From Glaciozyma antarctica PI12 (Eukaryota; Basidiomycota; Microbotryomycetes; Kriegeriales; Camptobasidiaceae): 64,000 nucleotides of DNA. Where the stretch lies: assembly GCA_002917775.1 (NCBI GenBank), contig KZ627154.1, forward strand, positions 644,081-708,080, written 5' to 3'. Shown here in pieces: positions 31,418 through 41,413 of this stretch; positions within the stretch are counted from its first letter, which is position 1; the number at the start of each line of letters is the position of its first letter. The notes beneath the pieces are model-generated. The model was not told the DNA's origin, did no database searches, and saw only the letters and a program-made list of their open reading frames with translations. A program made the translations under genes and the position numbers.

Positions 31418-32460
31418 ATGAACGACGACGTACACGCTGGCTCTTTAGCCACTCCTTCTCGCACCGCCGAGCTTGAGAGCATCCTCGCCAACCTTACCCC
31501 GACCATCTCTCCCTCCGCCGCCTCCTGCCTTCGTCATCTCGCCGCCTTCTCCGCTGCACCAGCCGAGATCGAGTGCGTCCAAATCTCCATCCACATCACG
31601 ACTAACGAGCCCTCGCAGCTTTCCGAAGCCCAAGATGGCCGGAGTCCTCGTCCTCCTCCACATTAATCCTGTCGGCGACCTCTCCGTCACTCTCACAACG
31701 CGTTCAATGCGACTACGTTCTCACCCCGGCGATACCGCCCTCCCAGGAGGCCGCTACGAGTCCACCGATCCCTCTATCGAATACACTGCCGTACGTCCCT
31801 CCCCCCTCCTCACAATCCCTCTAACACCCCCCACAGCTCCGCGAAGCGAACGAGGAAATCTCCCTCCCCCTCCTTCCCTCCTCAACCTTATTCCACCTCA
31901 CCACCCTCCCAGCCTTCACCTCCCGAACTCTCCTCGTCGTCATTCCAGCCCTCTACCTCCTCACCACCCCCCTCCCATCCCTCATCGCCAACCCAGACGA
32001 AGTGGACGCCATCTTTCACCTCCCCCTTCGTTCCTTCCTAGGCCTCGACGCCGAAGGACTTCGACATGCGTACGAAGACTTCGTTTGGCTGGAAGAGCGG
32101 AAGTATCGATTGCACCATTTCTCGAACGAGGAGATCCCGTCGCCGGTGACGGGGTTGACAGCTGATATCCTCATCTCTACTGCGCTGTTGGGGTATTATG
32201 GGCTTAATGAGGAGGAGGAGGAGCTGGAGGCGGGGGCTGGAGCCGGGGTGGGGTCGGGATCGAGGTTCGGGTCGGGGGAGGGAGCGGTTGGGAGGGAGGG
32301 AGCGGTTGGGAGGGAGGGAGCGGTTGGGAGGGAGGGAGGAGCGAGATTGGGGTTCGGGAGAAGGGCGGAGGGGCAGATGAGTTGGAAGGAGATTGTTAGA
32401 ACGGCGTTGGGGATGGAGGGGGTGCAGGGGCTTAGGGATAAGAGGAGTAGTAGGACGTAG
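31418..32460 (+). CDS. Nudix hydrolase, CoA-diphosphatase (PCD1/NUDT7) type
   Basis: Nudix enzymes cleave nucleoside diphosphates linked to another moiety; the PCD1/NUDT7/8 branch degrades CoA and its oxidised forms, often in peroxisomes. Exons give AGVLVLLHINPVGDLSVTLT, RSHPGDTALPGGRYESTD and then the Nudix box core ALREANEEISLP (G..E..REA.EE pattern). The RSHPGDxALPGG stretch is the CoA-pyrophosphatase signature. Introns of 40-50 bp interrupt at DF|PKPK and TA|LREAN. The C-terminal third contains Gly/Glu-rich low complexity including three copies of an 18-bp repeat (GAVGRE), and no clear SKL tail is present. Start taken as MNDDVH, the first ATG in the exon. Confidence 0.85.
32278..32337 (+). 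repeat. Three-copy 18-bp tandem repeat inside the Nudix gene
   Basis: GGAGCGGTTGGGAGGGAG is present three times head to tail and in frame, encoding GAVGRE units. It adds Gly/Arg-rich linker after the catalytic domain. Confidence 0.85.
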
Positions 32461-32499
32461 AGGTGGGAGAATGGGAGGGGGAGGCGCGGCGGAGGGAGG

Positions 32500-33541
32500 C
32501 GAATAGAATGACATTGCATCGAGGTGACTACGCGGAGTTACCAGATGGTGAGAGAGTGGAGCGGGAGAGTCGAGGGGTAGCTGGCGCGGATGATGCGAAG
32601 GTGTATCGTTTAAACTCCTCCTCTCCTCCTCCTGCAACTTGCGCTCGTAATCAGCCATCATCCTCTTCGCAAGCCAAATGAGCGACTCACTCCACCCAAT
32701 CTTTCGCGGATCCCCACCACCGCCTTCGCATCTTCGAGCCCTCGCACAATCGGTCCTTCGGCGATGCACGAGTGGTGACTTTTGAGTGGCGGGAACGAAG
32801 GGAGGTGCTCGCGGTACGGGTACGGCCTTGCCTGCGGTTATTGCCTGCGGTTGAGCTGTAGAACAAGAGGAGAGTTTGAAGATCTGCGAGGATTCGTCAG
32901 CTTGGGGTCGATGGAGAGCAGGAGATGGGACGTCGAAGGACTCGGACTTGGATTTTGTACCTGAGGTAGTGCGCAATGGGTAAGCGTTNGGGTTAAGATT
33001 TAGTATTTTATAGATTTTTCGGGGTTCTTCTTTTCGGATCTCTCGAGTTTTTTGGGACTCAACCAATTCACCGTCGTCGTGCTCCATTCCCTCCGATTTT
33101 GATCTATGCATCGACATTGGAGTTTGAAGATCTCCAAGGGTTCGTCTTCTTGGGTTCATTGATGATCAGGAGATGGGACGTCGAAGGAGGGAGACTCGGA
33201 GTTGGAGGGAGACGACGTACCTGCGAGAGCGGGCAGAGGGAAAGCGCTGGATCCGAGCTCGAACGTTGAAGATCCAGCTTCACAGCTCCCTCACATTCTT
33301 TGGAACTCCCCCAATTCCCCACCATCGAGCTCCACGCCCTCGAGAACCAGCGACCGCGTCGACCTTGGCAAGCGAAGAGCTCGCGAGGTCCGCCTTCAGC
33401 TCCCGCTTTCTGATTCCCTCCTCCTGCCTCCTTCCAAGTCATTTAGCGAGCTGTGGTCGTCCGGGCTTCGTCGAACGGGGAGAGGACGGAGGCGAAGCGA
33501 GCTGCTCGGCGAGAGATCCTCGTCGTCCGAGTCACTCGCGA
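32500..33541 (-). CDS. Poorly resolved spliced gene of unknown function containing a local duplication
   Basis: Minus-strand coding signs: an exon entered through a strong acceptor (TTTTTTCAG at 33542) reads SDSDDEDLSPSSSLRLRPLP; another reads FACQGRRGRWFSRAWSSMVG; a later one reads PATQKSPLVHRR, DPRKIGWSESLIWLAKRMMA and DYERKLQEEERR. The last motif looks like a genuine helical C-terminus. The exons do not join in a single frame in my reading, partly because of an N at 32989 and a duplicated segment (32872-33087 and 33121-33337) spanning an intron. The stop is unclear; the open frame runs on into the 3' end of the Nudix gene. I do not recognise the family. Confidence 0.35.
32872..33087 (+). 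repeat. Diverged tandem duplication, copy A
   Basis: Shares with copy B the sequences GTTTGAAGATCT at its left end, CAGGAGATGGGACGTCGAAG, GTACCTG, AAGCG, TTTTGGGACTC..CCAATTC, and CTCCA at its right end, in the same order and spacing. It contains the N at 32989. On the minus strand this copy keeps a good splice acceptor (GCTGACGAATCCTCGCAG) but has a weak donor. Confidence 0.75.
33121..33337 (+). repeat. Diverged tandem duplication, copy B
   Basis: Second copy of the segment at 32872-33087, about 249 bp away in the same orientation. On the minus strand this copy keeps a near-perfect donor (CTCGCAG|GTACGT), while its acceptor has decayed (CTTGGAG). Confidence 0.75.
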
Positions 33542-34167
33542 CTGAAAAAAGAAAAAATGAGCTTGGGGAGAAAGATCCCTTGCTCGTCGTCCGCAGTTAA
33601 GACGCAGAGGTCGACCGGGGAGGAGCGGTGGCCTAGCGGAGAGGGGACGAGCGACCTGCGTGGGAGTTGCGTCAGCTGTCGAGCTCCAAAGCCCTCCACG
33701 CGCGTACTCTGGGGCGTTCCTGGCAGTCAGTAGAGCTGGTCGGGCTTGCAGACGAGCCTGGCGCTTGGTCGAGGTGAGGGGAGGAGGGCAACCCAGCAGA
33801 CGGACCTCGCGTACTCGCGTCGACAAGGCGGCTCCTCTCTTGACCTTGAACGGTCACCTCGCGCTCAGGACTCTTGCTACGCTCGCTCGCCTGCTGCTCA
33901 GGACCAGGAGCAAGCTCGTACTTAGCAGGTGAGTCTGTTCTCATGCGTTGGGGCGGCTCGTTGAGGCTGGTGACTGACCCTTCCTACTATTCGAAGGATC
34001 TACTCGTTGCGTCGTCCTCAACCTCAGACCAGACGCCATTCAGCACCGCTCTACTAGGTAAGCTCATGCCGCGCTTGCCACTTTGCCCTCTTGCAGCTGG
34101 CCGCCACGAAGCAGAGGCGCTGACCCCGCTCTCTCTCCTCAGCTCCTCCCAACTCTCATCGCTCAGG
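33542..34167. other. Intergenic region before the F-box gene
   Basis: About 0.6 kb between the minus-strand gene and the F-box start. It carries short frames on both strands without recognisable motifs and a poly-A/T-rich patch at 33543-33559 that belongs to the neighbouring intron. Confidence 0.35.
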
Positions 34168-35190
34168 ATGGCCACCACCCTCCCTGAAGAAACTCTCGCC
34201 CATATCCTCTCCCTCGCTCGCTTCAGGGAACCCCCTCGCCGAGGAATCGACGTCGACCGGTCGCACTACGAGACTCTCAGGGCGGCCTCGCTCGTCTGTC
34301 GCGCCTGGCGCTTCACAGCTCAATCCCTCCTCTGGAAGCGCGTGATGCTGGGTGAGAAGCCGGAGCAGATCGAGACGTGGCGCAAGGTGTCGACGCTTCT
34401 CCCAACGACGACTCTACCTGTACTCGCCGCGCTTGTACGGCGGCTACGTCCCTCTCTACAAGCCTCCCCCTCTCGCGGTGCCTCTCGCGAAGAAGGTTCT
34501 CGCAGCATGTCATGGAGTGACCGAGTTGGGCTTGGGTAGTTTTCTGGAGCTGCCGAAGAACATTCTCGCTGGGAGGAACCTCTCGAATGAGCTTTGAGCG
34601 GTCCTGGAGGGGTCTCAGCTGACGTTCTTCTCCAGCCGTGAGGCAGCTCACCCTCTTCAACAACTTACTCTACCGTCCTATCTCGACCAAGTTCTCCCTC
34701 ACCTCTCTCACTCTCGACAACTCGTACTTTGGAGACGGCGTTCTCTCCGCGCTGATTGAGCAATCTCGCTCGACGCTGGTCTCCCTCGTCGTGAGGCCTC
34801 CAACTGACTGGGCTCGCACCGACGCGAAACGTCTCACCGATCAGCTTGTCGCCACCGGACTCGCGCGGAACCTCAAGGAGCTCTACGTCGGCATCATCGA
34901 GCTCCAACCTTTCGTCGAGGCGTGCACCTCGCTCGAGCTGATAGGGATCCAGGACCAGCTCTTCCGCGAAGCGTTCATGTGGAGCCTTCCAAAGTCGCTC
35001 AAGAGGGTGGAGTCCGGCTGGGAACAGATCGGCTCGCCTTGGCGAGCTGAACGAGGCGAACTTTCGCTCCCGGTGCGTGCGAAGCTGGAGAAGATGCAGG
35101 GGCAGGGAATCGTTTTCGCTGCATGGGAGGTACGTCTATTTCTCTTTGCTCAGGTTTGATCCCAAGCTGACGTTCCGTGAGCAGCATTGA
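34168..35190 (+). CDS. F-box protein with leucine-rich repeats, possibly damaged
   Basis: F-box proteins recruit substrates to SCF ubiquitin ligases. MATTLPEETLAHILSLARF, YETLRAASLVCRAWRFTA and QSLLWKRVMLGEKPEQIETW form a typical basidiomycete F-box. Leucine-rich repeats follow: GVTELGLGSFLELPKNILAG, RQLTLFNNLLYRP, FSLTSLTLDNSYFGDGVLSA, LKELYVGIIELQPFVEACTS. The last intron (GTACGT..CTGAC..CAG) leaves a His codon and stop. Two oddities: between about 34380 and 34425 the frame changes by one with no intron; and the exon ending AGRNLS runs into a stop with no GT donor at the expected point (the bases read CTCTCGAATGAG), so splicing would have to use a GT further upstream at about 34537. It may be a recent pseudogene or carry assembly errors. 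No role beyond the family is inferred. Confidence 0.65.
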
Positions 35191-37086
35191 AGTCGTGGTG
35201 GATCGTGCTTTGAAATTGCAGTCTCGTGTTGGTGCTTTTGATCGCTTCTCCTTCTCACACCGCTCTCACTACCCACCACTGCTTCTCCACTGCTCCTACT
35301 TCCGTCTTCCGAAGCGTCAGCTCAGTTCTCGTGCGTCCTCACCTGCTTCCCAAGTGGCGACTCTTTGACTGCCAGTTTTCCTGCTGAAGAGAGTGCTCCT
35401 GCTCCTTTATTCGCACCCGCTTCTGCAGCTACGACTGCTTGGCCAACCCTGCGCCGCTCTCCCGCATTTCGCGCTCTTGAAGTCCCTTCATGAGCTGCTC
35501 GGGTGTGTGTGCAGCTCTTGCGCTTCTGCTTACGTAGCCGTGGCGTGTGATCAGAGTTGCTGGTATATGGAGGCTAGTTCGTAGATGCAGATAGGCTCAG
35601 TGTAAGACAGGGGAGGAAGGAGACCGCGAGAGCGAGATGCTGAAGAATCTCAAAGGTCGAAGAATGTGAGGCGCGAGGAGAATTGAGGGGTGGAGGAGAA
35701 GGGGACGGGAGCAGGAGGAGCGTCTGAGGATAGCTCTTGAGGAATTTAACGTGGTGAGCTTGAATGACTAGCTCGGATTTTGAGAGGAGGGTGTGAAGGA
35801 GTTTCGCTTCGCAATGCGCTTTGCAGGAATTTGCGAAATGGGTTCGTGTGCCTCTGAAAGTGATTCCTCGACAGGAGCTTTTGAGAGAGCGCCTTATGAG
35901 ACTCGCCATACAGGCGGAGCAGTACTTGAGGCTGGGAGTGAGCAAAAGGACTCCTCCAGCTTGCTTTGAATGTTGGTCTCAGATGTGCTCGCTTCTACGA
36001 CTGCGGAGAGGAGCACTTTGATTATAGAAGCTGCCGCACAGCATGACAAGCTTAAAGAAATATCAGTATCATCCATTCCGCACGAAGCGAGACCAGCGAG
36101 CGGGTAACTGGGGCTCTCCAAGGGTCTCAAGACAGCAGCCCGCGACGTCGCACACGTCGTAACGGACTCGCAGCGTGCTAACAGCGTTAAAATTTGGGAA
36201 TGGCCGTCCAAACTGCACTGGAGGAGGAATCATCACTCGCCGAACAACAAAAAGCAGAGGGGCGAGAAATGCACGCGCTGTTTTTCCACCCTGGCTTCAA
36301 GATCTTGAAGCTTTTTCCTCGCCTCCACAGAGCTACTACAGCTCTTTGAAATCATTTCTCAAGGTGCCCGTACTGAACCGCACAAATGAGTGATTAGCGA
36401 GCTTTCTCAAATTCTCGAATTCTCCATGGTTGAAGGGTGGTGGGCGGATGATGTTGCAGATGAGCCAAGACTGAGCGTTACTTGTGAGTGAGTAATACTG
36501 AAGATTTGCTAATACTCTGCGGAATGGATTGGTTGCATGAGCAGGAGTAGGGAGAAGAGCAGCAGACAAGCCTGCTCGATTATGACCAATTCTTCTCCTT
36601 GCCTACCGCCGAGAGTCTCCAACTCCTCAGAACCTTGACCACTCCGTCTCGCAGTACTCTGCACATATTATCGCCACCCCTCTGCTCTCGCACGCAGTCA
36701 GTTTTTGGTGGCCAGCGAGGGGGACCGAGAATTTGCGCCTTCCGCTCTTTCTTTGTTTCTTCCAAGGCTGCCTTTGACTGGTTCAGCCGTTAGTGCTGAG
36801 TAGAGAATGGAGAACAAAGGTGTTATAGGATAAGGCTTTGGAGGGCATGGAGATAATTACGGGGAGGGAAGAACGTGCGGGTTTGAAAAGCGGAGGACGC
36901 GGAGGACGGGCGGTCGTCAGACTTCGGCTTGCGGCCCTCTCGCTCCGATGCTCCCCTCTCGCATCAGAACAGTCAGCAGACCAGTTGGGGATTCGAGACC
37001 AAAAGAAAGGGCCGTACAGGGCCGGCAAAAAAGAGACCACGCGACATTAAAAAAAAAGTACCACTCTGCCCGAAGAAGAGGTGCTG
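35191..37086. other. Gene-poor, AT-richer stretch
   Basis: About 1.9 kb with lower GC than its surroundings and only short frames without recognisable motifs. I see no transposon coding sequence, terminal repeats or rRNA. It may be an old, decayed insertion or intergenic spacer next to the tRNA. Confidence 0.35.
37049..37057 (-). terminator. RNA polymerase III terminator of the tRNA-Ser gene
   Basis: Nine consecutive A on the plus strand, that is T9 on the tRNA's strand, 30 bp past the tRNA 3' end. A long T run on the non-template strand is the usual Pol III stop signal. Confidence 0.8.
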
Positions 37087-37178
37087 CGACGCTGGCAGGA
37101 CTCGAACCTACGCCCTCGTAGAGGAATTGATGGTAATGAAATTCTAATCAATCGCATTAACCACTTTGCTACAGCGCC
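37087..37178 (-). tRNA. tRNA-Ser (anticodon AGA) with a short intron
   Basis: The 92-nt minus-strand sequence folds as a class II tRNA. The acceptor stem GGCGCTG pairs with CAGCGTC (one G-U) and the discriminator base is G, as in serine tRNAs. The D-arm is GCA..TGC enclosing AAGTGGTTAA. The anticodon stem ATTGA pairs with TCAAT. The loop TTAGAA..A gives anticodon AGA with an intron of about 10 nt after the base 3' of the anticodon. The long variable arm is CCTC-TAC-GAGG. The T-arm is GTAGG-TTCGAGT-CCTGC, which also serves as the B box. A T9 terminator follows. Leu is less likely because Leu tRNAs carry A as discriminator. Confidence 0.88.
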
Positions 37179-37510
37179 CTTTGAATGAATAGACGACCAA
37201 TTCTGACTATCCAGTACCAACTGTGAAAAAATGGGCTCATCCCTGGAATGTTTGGAAGCTGGAGATACCGAAGGCCAACACATTCCTCCGGTTGACTCCT
37301 TCAAACCTCACCTGTCCTTCCTTGGGAGAGCTGAAGTGAGTTGCGAAGCTTTGTACGGTGCCCCGCTCTTCAGCTCTCGCGGTCACCACTTGGCTGTGGG
37401 CCGTGGCTTCCAGCTCTCGCACACACCACCAGCTCTCGAACTGTCCGCCTGCCTGTCCCTCTCCATTTGGATTCCAACTCTCACATGAACCAAGTAAGAT
37501 CTTCTTCCAA

Positions 37511-37591
37511 GGAGTCTCAGCCTGCCTGAAATCACGTCTACATTCCGAAAGACTGACGGCAACTGAGCAACCTGGGAAGAGGGAGGGTTGA
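37511..37591 (+). repeat. Diverged direct repeat 1, first copy
   Basis: Matches 37787-37866 in order: GCCTG/AGCCTGAAATCA, CTACAT, CCGAAAGACTGA, GGCAACTGAG, GGGAGG, GGTTGAC. About 275 bp separate the copies. Confidence 0.6.
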
Positions 37592-37640
37592 CAGGATGGG
37601 TCAAACAGAAGGAGGCTGGGAGGACTTTTGTGATGCTAGG

Positions 37641-37727
37641 GCTCTCCTTCGCAATTCCCGTACTCTCGTTGACCACTTTGCTGGAGCTCTCCTTCACAAT
37701 TCCTGCACTCGCGTTGACCGCGTTGCC
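37641..37727 (+). repeat. Two head-to-tail copies of a ~44-bp unit
   Basis: GCTCTCCTTCGCAATTCC (37641) is followed by GCTCTCCTTCACAATTCC (37686); each continues with a matching ACTC..CGTTGACC segment. Confidence 0.65.
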
Positions 37728-37786
37728 CGGCTTTTCCCGGAATTTTCAGCTCCCGCCTTAACCGGCTGAAGCACGTGTTTTTTCCG

Positions 37787-37866
37787 ACGAGTATGAGCCT
37801 GAAATCAAGGCTACATCCCGAAAGACTGAAGGGCAACTGAGAGAGTGGGGAGGAAGGTTGACGAGT
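37787..37866 (+). repeat. Diverged direct repeat 1, second copy
   Basis: Second member of the pair beginning at 37511; shares CCGAAAGACTGA and GGCAACTGAG exactly. Confidence 0.6.
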
Positions 37867-38569
37867 CCGCATGTTTGAGGAGGATCCAGCTCGCGTTTGG
37901 CTTGCATGCTCTGCGGCCCCGTCAAAACAGATTGCAAAACGTGTCGCTCAGCGAGCGAGCGAGCTTTGCAGTGCTCGAGCACGCTCTTGGGGGTTGAGTT
38001 GCCAGTCTCTCCAGCACGTTCCTGGGACGGCGGTGTCAGTCGAAAGGAATTAGCGAAGATGGGGATAAGGATTTGAGAAGGAAGTGGCGGAGGCTTGCGG
38101 GTGTTGATCGTGCGAAGCGAGGTTGCCGCGAGTGAACGTCCGAGCTGTTCGCTGGTCGTGAGTGCCGTCTGAGATCGAGGGAGGCAAATCGGTGCTTCGT
38201 ATCTGGTGGAGGACGAAGTCGAGAGGAGTGGGGAGTTGCTGGGAGCGAGGGGAACTGGATTTAGGGAGAGCTGCTCGCTCTTCGCAAGGAGTGGTGCGAT
38301 AATGAGCGCTCAGCGAGCCGGTGGGGCCGTTGAGTAGCTGAGAGAGAGCGTCCCACTTTTTGAGCAACGGGAAGAAGGATGTGATGCCACAAGAGCAACG
38401 TTGACTCCTCTTCGCAGAACCGTTAAACAGAGAAAGCTGCTTCGGAGGACGCAACATCGGCGAGGTGCGCCGACAAGGATCTCGCTCCTGCCTTCTCAGA
38501 CCTCCTCGCGATCAACGAAACAAAAAGCGAAAGCAATTTAAGCAACTACTACCCCCGTTCCTACAGCTC

Positions 38570-40682
38570 CTACAACCTACGCATCAGCTCGACCTCCTCA
38601 AGCGCCTGCACCACGATCTCCTCCCCAAACTCTTGCCTAAGCTGCTTCATGATGATCTTGTGGAGCTGAATCGTTATCTGGAGCTGCATCGTCATCCCCC
38701 GCGTTCCCGTCCTCAATTCCACCCCTTGAAGCTTCGCGTCCGCCCTCGCGAGACCACTCAACGCCGCGAAAGCCGCCGGCGTCCGATTCTGCCAAAGTCG
38801 GGGCCCGATGGCGACGAGGAGGTTCCAAATGATTCGGGGAGGTGCGTGGCGGGGTCTCCGAGGGATTTGGCGAAGATTTCCAGGATATCGGGCGAACGAG
38901 AGTTGTAGAAGTCGAAAGGGATTGGAGAGGAAGCGGCGTCGTTCGAAGCAAAGAGGAAGTAAGGGGCTCGGGTCCCAGGGGTCGCTCGGAGCCTGGCCCG
39001 ACACTGGCGGACGAGGAAGGGGTTGATCTTGACCGAGGACTGGGTCGGAGCATTCGTCCTGCGCGAGGAGGTTAGCATTAGCATGGAAAGCTGAGAAGAA
39101 GCGCTCACGACGTCGTAATCCTGCCTCCCAACTGCGTCACAGCACCGAGGATCTCGACAGTATCGAACGTCCTCTGAGAGGCAAACGATAGGGCATTGAT
39201 GATGTCGTCCTTCGAGATCTCGAACGCCGTCGCCAACTGACTGAGGCAAGCACCGTCACTCCACTCAGCCTGAGTGACGAAGCCCGCCACGTCGACGAGA
39301 GGACTGAAACGCAGGAAGAACTGTGCGACGTCGGCGGGGCGCCGTGGCGATAGAGCTCGGCTGCGATCCTCCATCACCTCCGAAGTCGAGCTCTCCATCC
39401 CGCTGCCGGCGGCGCGGCTGACCGGACAGCAGCGGCCGTTGACGTCGAGAATCGTCCAAACTGACCCATGCAATTCGGGGGAGCTGAGAATGATGTCGAG
39501 AAGGGATGGCGAGGGAGGTGAGGTGTGGGGAGGCGAGGAGGACGAGTTGGAAGGCGGAAAGACGGCCGTAGGGATGGCGGAGGCGAGAAGCTTGCCGCAG
39601 ATGGACTTGTGCGAGCTCCAGGCCTTGCATTGGCACTCCCTGACGAAGCGAATGGAGCCATGTCAGCCAGTATCGTGGTGGACGAAGAGAAAGTTTTTAC
39701 GCACCTCGAACAGTAGAAAATATTCCTGCCAGTAGCCTGGCACTTGCTGCAACGCGAGAGCTCCACAAGCGAGTTCCGCTTGAGGTCGCGGACTGCGGTT
39801 CGCCGATTAGTGAGGACTCACGACTCATGGACAGAGGGAAGCCACTCACGCGAGCTAGAGCAGGAAGCGCAGGTATCTTGCCGCTGCTCCGAGGTGCAGA
39901 GAAGGGAACGCATGTCGATTTTCTCCTTCGCTCGCTTGGATTCCTGGGGTTGACAGCGTTAGCGCGAGGCGGAAAGGCGGGTGTGCGAAGGAACTCACGA
40001 GAACGCTGAGGGAGATGCCCACAAAGAGGCTGAGAAACCGGTGACGCTTCAGGAGGAAGGCCTCCAGCTGAGCGCGAGCGGCTCGAGAGTCCGGGAAGTC
40101 CTGCTCCATCGAAAAGCCGGCCGCCTTCTCGAGCCCCGCGCTCCTCAGCCACCGCAGCGTCGTCTTCTTAACATCGAAGCCTTGAGCGAGCTCCTCCGCA
40201 TCGAGGAGGAAGTGGCGAGCGAGCTTGAAGAGACCTTCTCCCTTCCCGACCGTGAGCGCTTCCAGCGAGATCTCAGGGCAGAGAAGACGCTCGTTCTCAG
40301 GTGAAGAGCTCCTCCCACTCCCGTGCGGATAGATAACCGCTTCGAGGACCTCGAGAACGACATCCTCCCGCGCAGCTACGCTCAGCTTCTCCCACTCGAG
40401 GTCGAGGCCGGATCCGACGTGCTTCCCCGCCTCGAGCGTGATCGTGATCTCCTGGGACGAGCGGAATATTTCCTCCCGCATCATGACCTTCTCACGATTC
40501 GAGAATTCGTCGTCGGCGTCCTTGATCTGGTCTTGCCGCACGACTCCGGACGCAAGGGAGGTGGTGCCAGGATTGGCGATGGCGCTGCTGAGGCGGAGCT
40601 CCATGACTGCGTTCCATTGGCGAAATAAGGCGCGGTTTACAAGGTGGTGTGGTGAAAGAGTGGTGGAGGAGGGGGAGGACAT
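38570..40682 (-). CDS. MYND-type zinc finger protein
   Basis: Minus-strand spliced gene. The N-terminal exon reads LVNRALFRQWNAVMELRLS, DEFSNREKVMMREEIFRSS and LLDAEELAQGFDVKKTTLRW. Later exons give the MYND finger: CSKCQATGRNIFYCSRECQC then WSSHKSICGKLL, with the expected CxxC, YCSxxC and HxxxC spacing. The C-terminal domain reads GSVWTILDVNGRCCPV, FFLRFSPLVDVAGFVTQ and DTVEILGAVTQLGGRI. This region resembles the product of the neighbouring gene at 41414-42429. In the last 300 bp two frames look coding in succession (PDILEIFAKSLGDPATHLPE, then LHKIIMKQLRQEFGEEIVVQ), so a one-base shift near 38760-38830 is likely. Its 5' end and upstream sequence are repeated exactly, inverted, at the right edge of the window. 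Confidence 0.7.
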
Positions 40683-41062
40683 GCTGGACGCGAGGTGGAG
40701 CTGAGGAGAGGGAGGAGTCAGAACTGCTGTCGGGAAGCTCAGGCTGGCGCGCGCTCCTCTGCGCCCGCACACCCACCTCCCCAGCCTGCAGGGAGACAAC
40801 ACCTACCTCCTGAGAACAGCTGTGCTCTACGGAGAGCGATGAGCGACGTGGTGGGAGGAAGAAAGGCGCGACCTCCCGCCGCCGGGGCTCAAGCGTAAGC
40901 TTCGACCTCGTTTCCTTCTCTGTTCCTCGTCGTGTACTTTCCATCGAACCGAGTAGCTCTAAAAGTGCCCATCATCCGCCGCTACTGGAAGCAGAAATCG
41001 AAAAATCCGCATCGGCGCAGTGCGAAGCGCTTTGCAGAGTGCCTGCCGTTCGAGGTTCCTTC
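40607..41062 (+). repeat. Perfect inverted repeat, left copy (456 bp)
   Basis: Identical without gaps to the reverse complement of 63545-64000, as far as I can read block by block. It covers the first codons and upstream region of the MYND gene. It ends one base before the N at 41063; beyond the N the two loci are still alignable but clearly diverged (to about 41240 versus 63390). Confidence 0.9.
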
Positions 41063-41413
41063 NTCCCGCTCGCTTCGCGGTGGCTTTATTGTCTTCGCCT
41101 CCTCCAAGCGAATCGTTGTACAGCGTAGCCGCACCTCGGTTGAACCTCCACCGCAATCAACTCGAGAATTTGCTCAAGCGGAAGACGGGCAGGAGCTGCG
41201 TCTCTGATCGCTAGCGAGCTTCATTATTCGCGAGGACGAGACGGATCGCTCTCAGTGAGTTTCGCTCTCGATCTCAAGCTCAAGCACTAACGGATTCTGA
41301 AGCAAGCTAACACATGTTTGTACTCCCGATTCAATCCCTCCCTTCGAGACGAGCGAGGCTCCTGATCTCCGCAATGCCAGTCTGCCCTCGCCGCGCTCAG
41401 CCTCCCGTCTCCC
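41063..41413. other. Intergenic region with an ambiguous base
   Basis: Starts at the N; the first 180 bp align with differences to the reverse complement of 63390-63544. It lies upstream of one MYND gene and downstream of the next. No gene is supported. Confidence 0.4.

Larger units (their letters stand above)
37179..38569. other. Gene-poor stretch with decayed short repeats
   Basis: About 1.4 kb between the tRNA and the MYND gene's stop. It contains two pairs of diverged direct repeats (separate entries) and recurring CAGCTCTCGC/GAGCTCTCC words, but no gene that I can support. Confidence 0.4.

Noticed and set aside
32985-33000. GGGTTA near the N as a telomere or scaffold-end repeat
   Set aside because: Only one imperfect unit is present and genes continue normally on both sides.
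35191-36800. Possible transposon remains
   Set aside because: No transposase, reverse transcriptase or integrase motif, terminal repeat or target-site duplication could be found; the only support is lower GC.
40492-40944. 150-codon minus-strand frame over the MYND start region
   Set aside because: It is out of frame with the MYND protein, spans its leader, and lacks any motif; likewise the 67-codon plus-strand frame at 40695 and its copy at 63709 are only part of the repeat.
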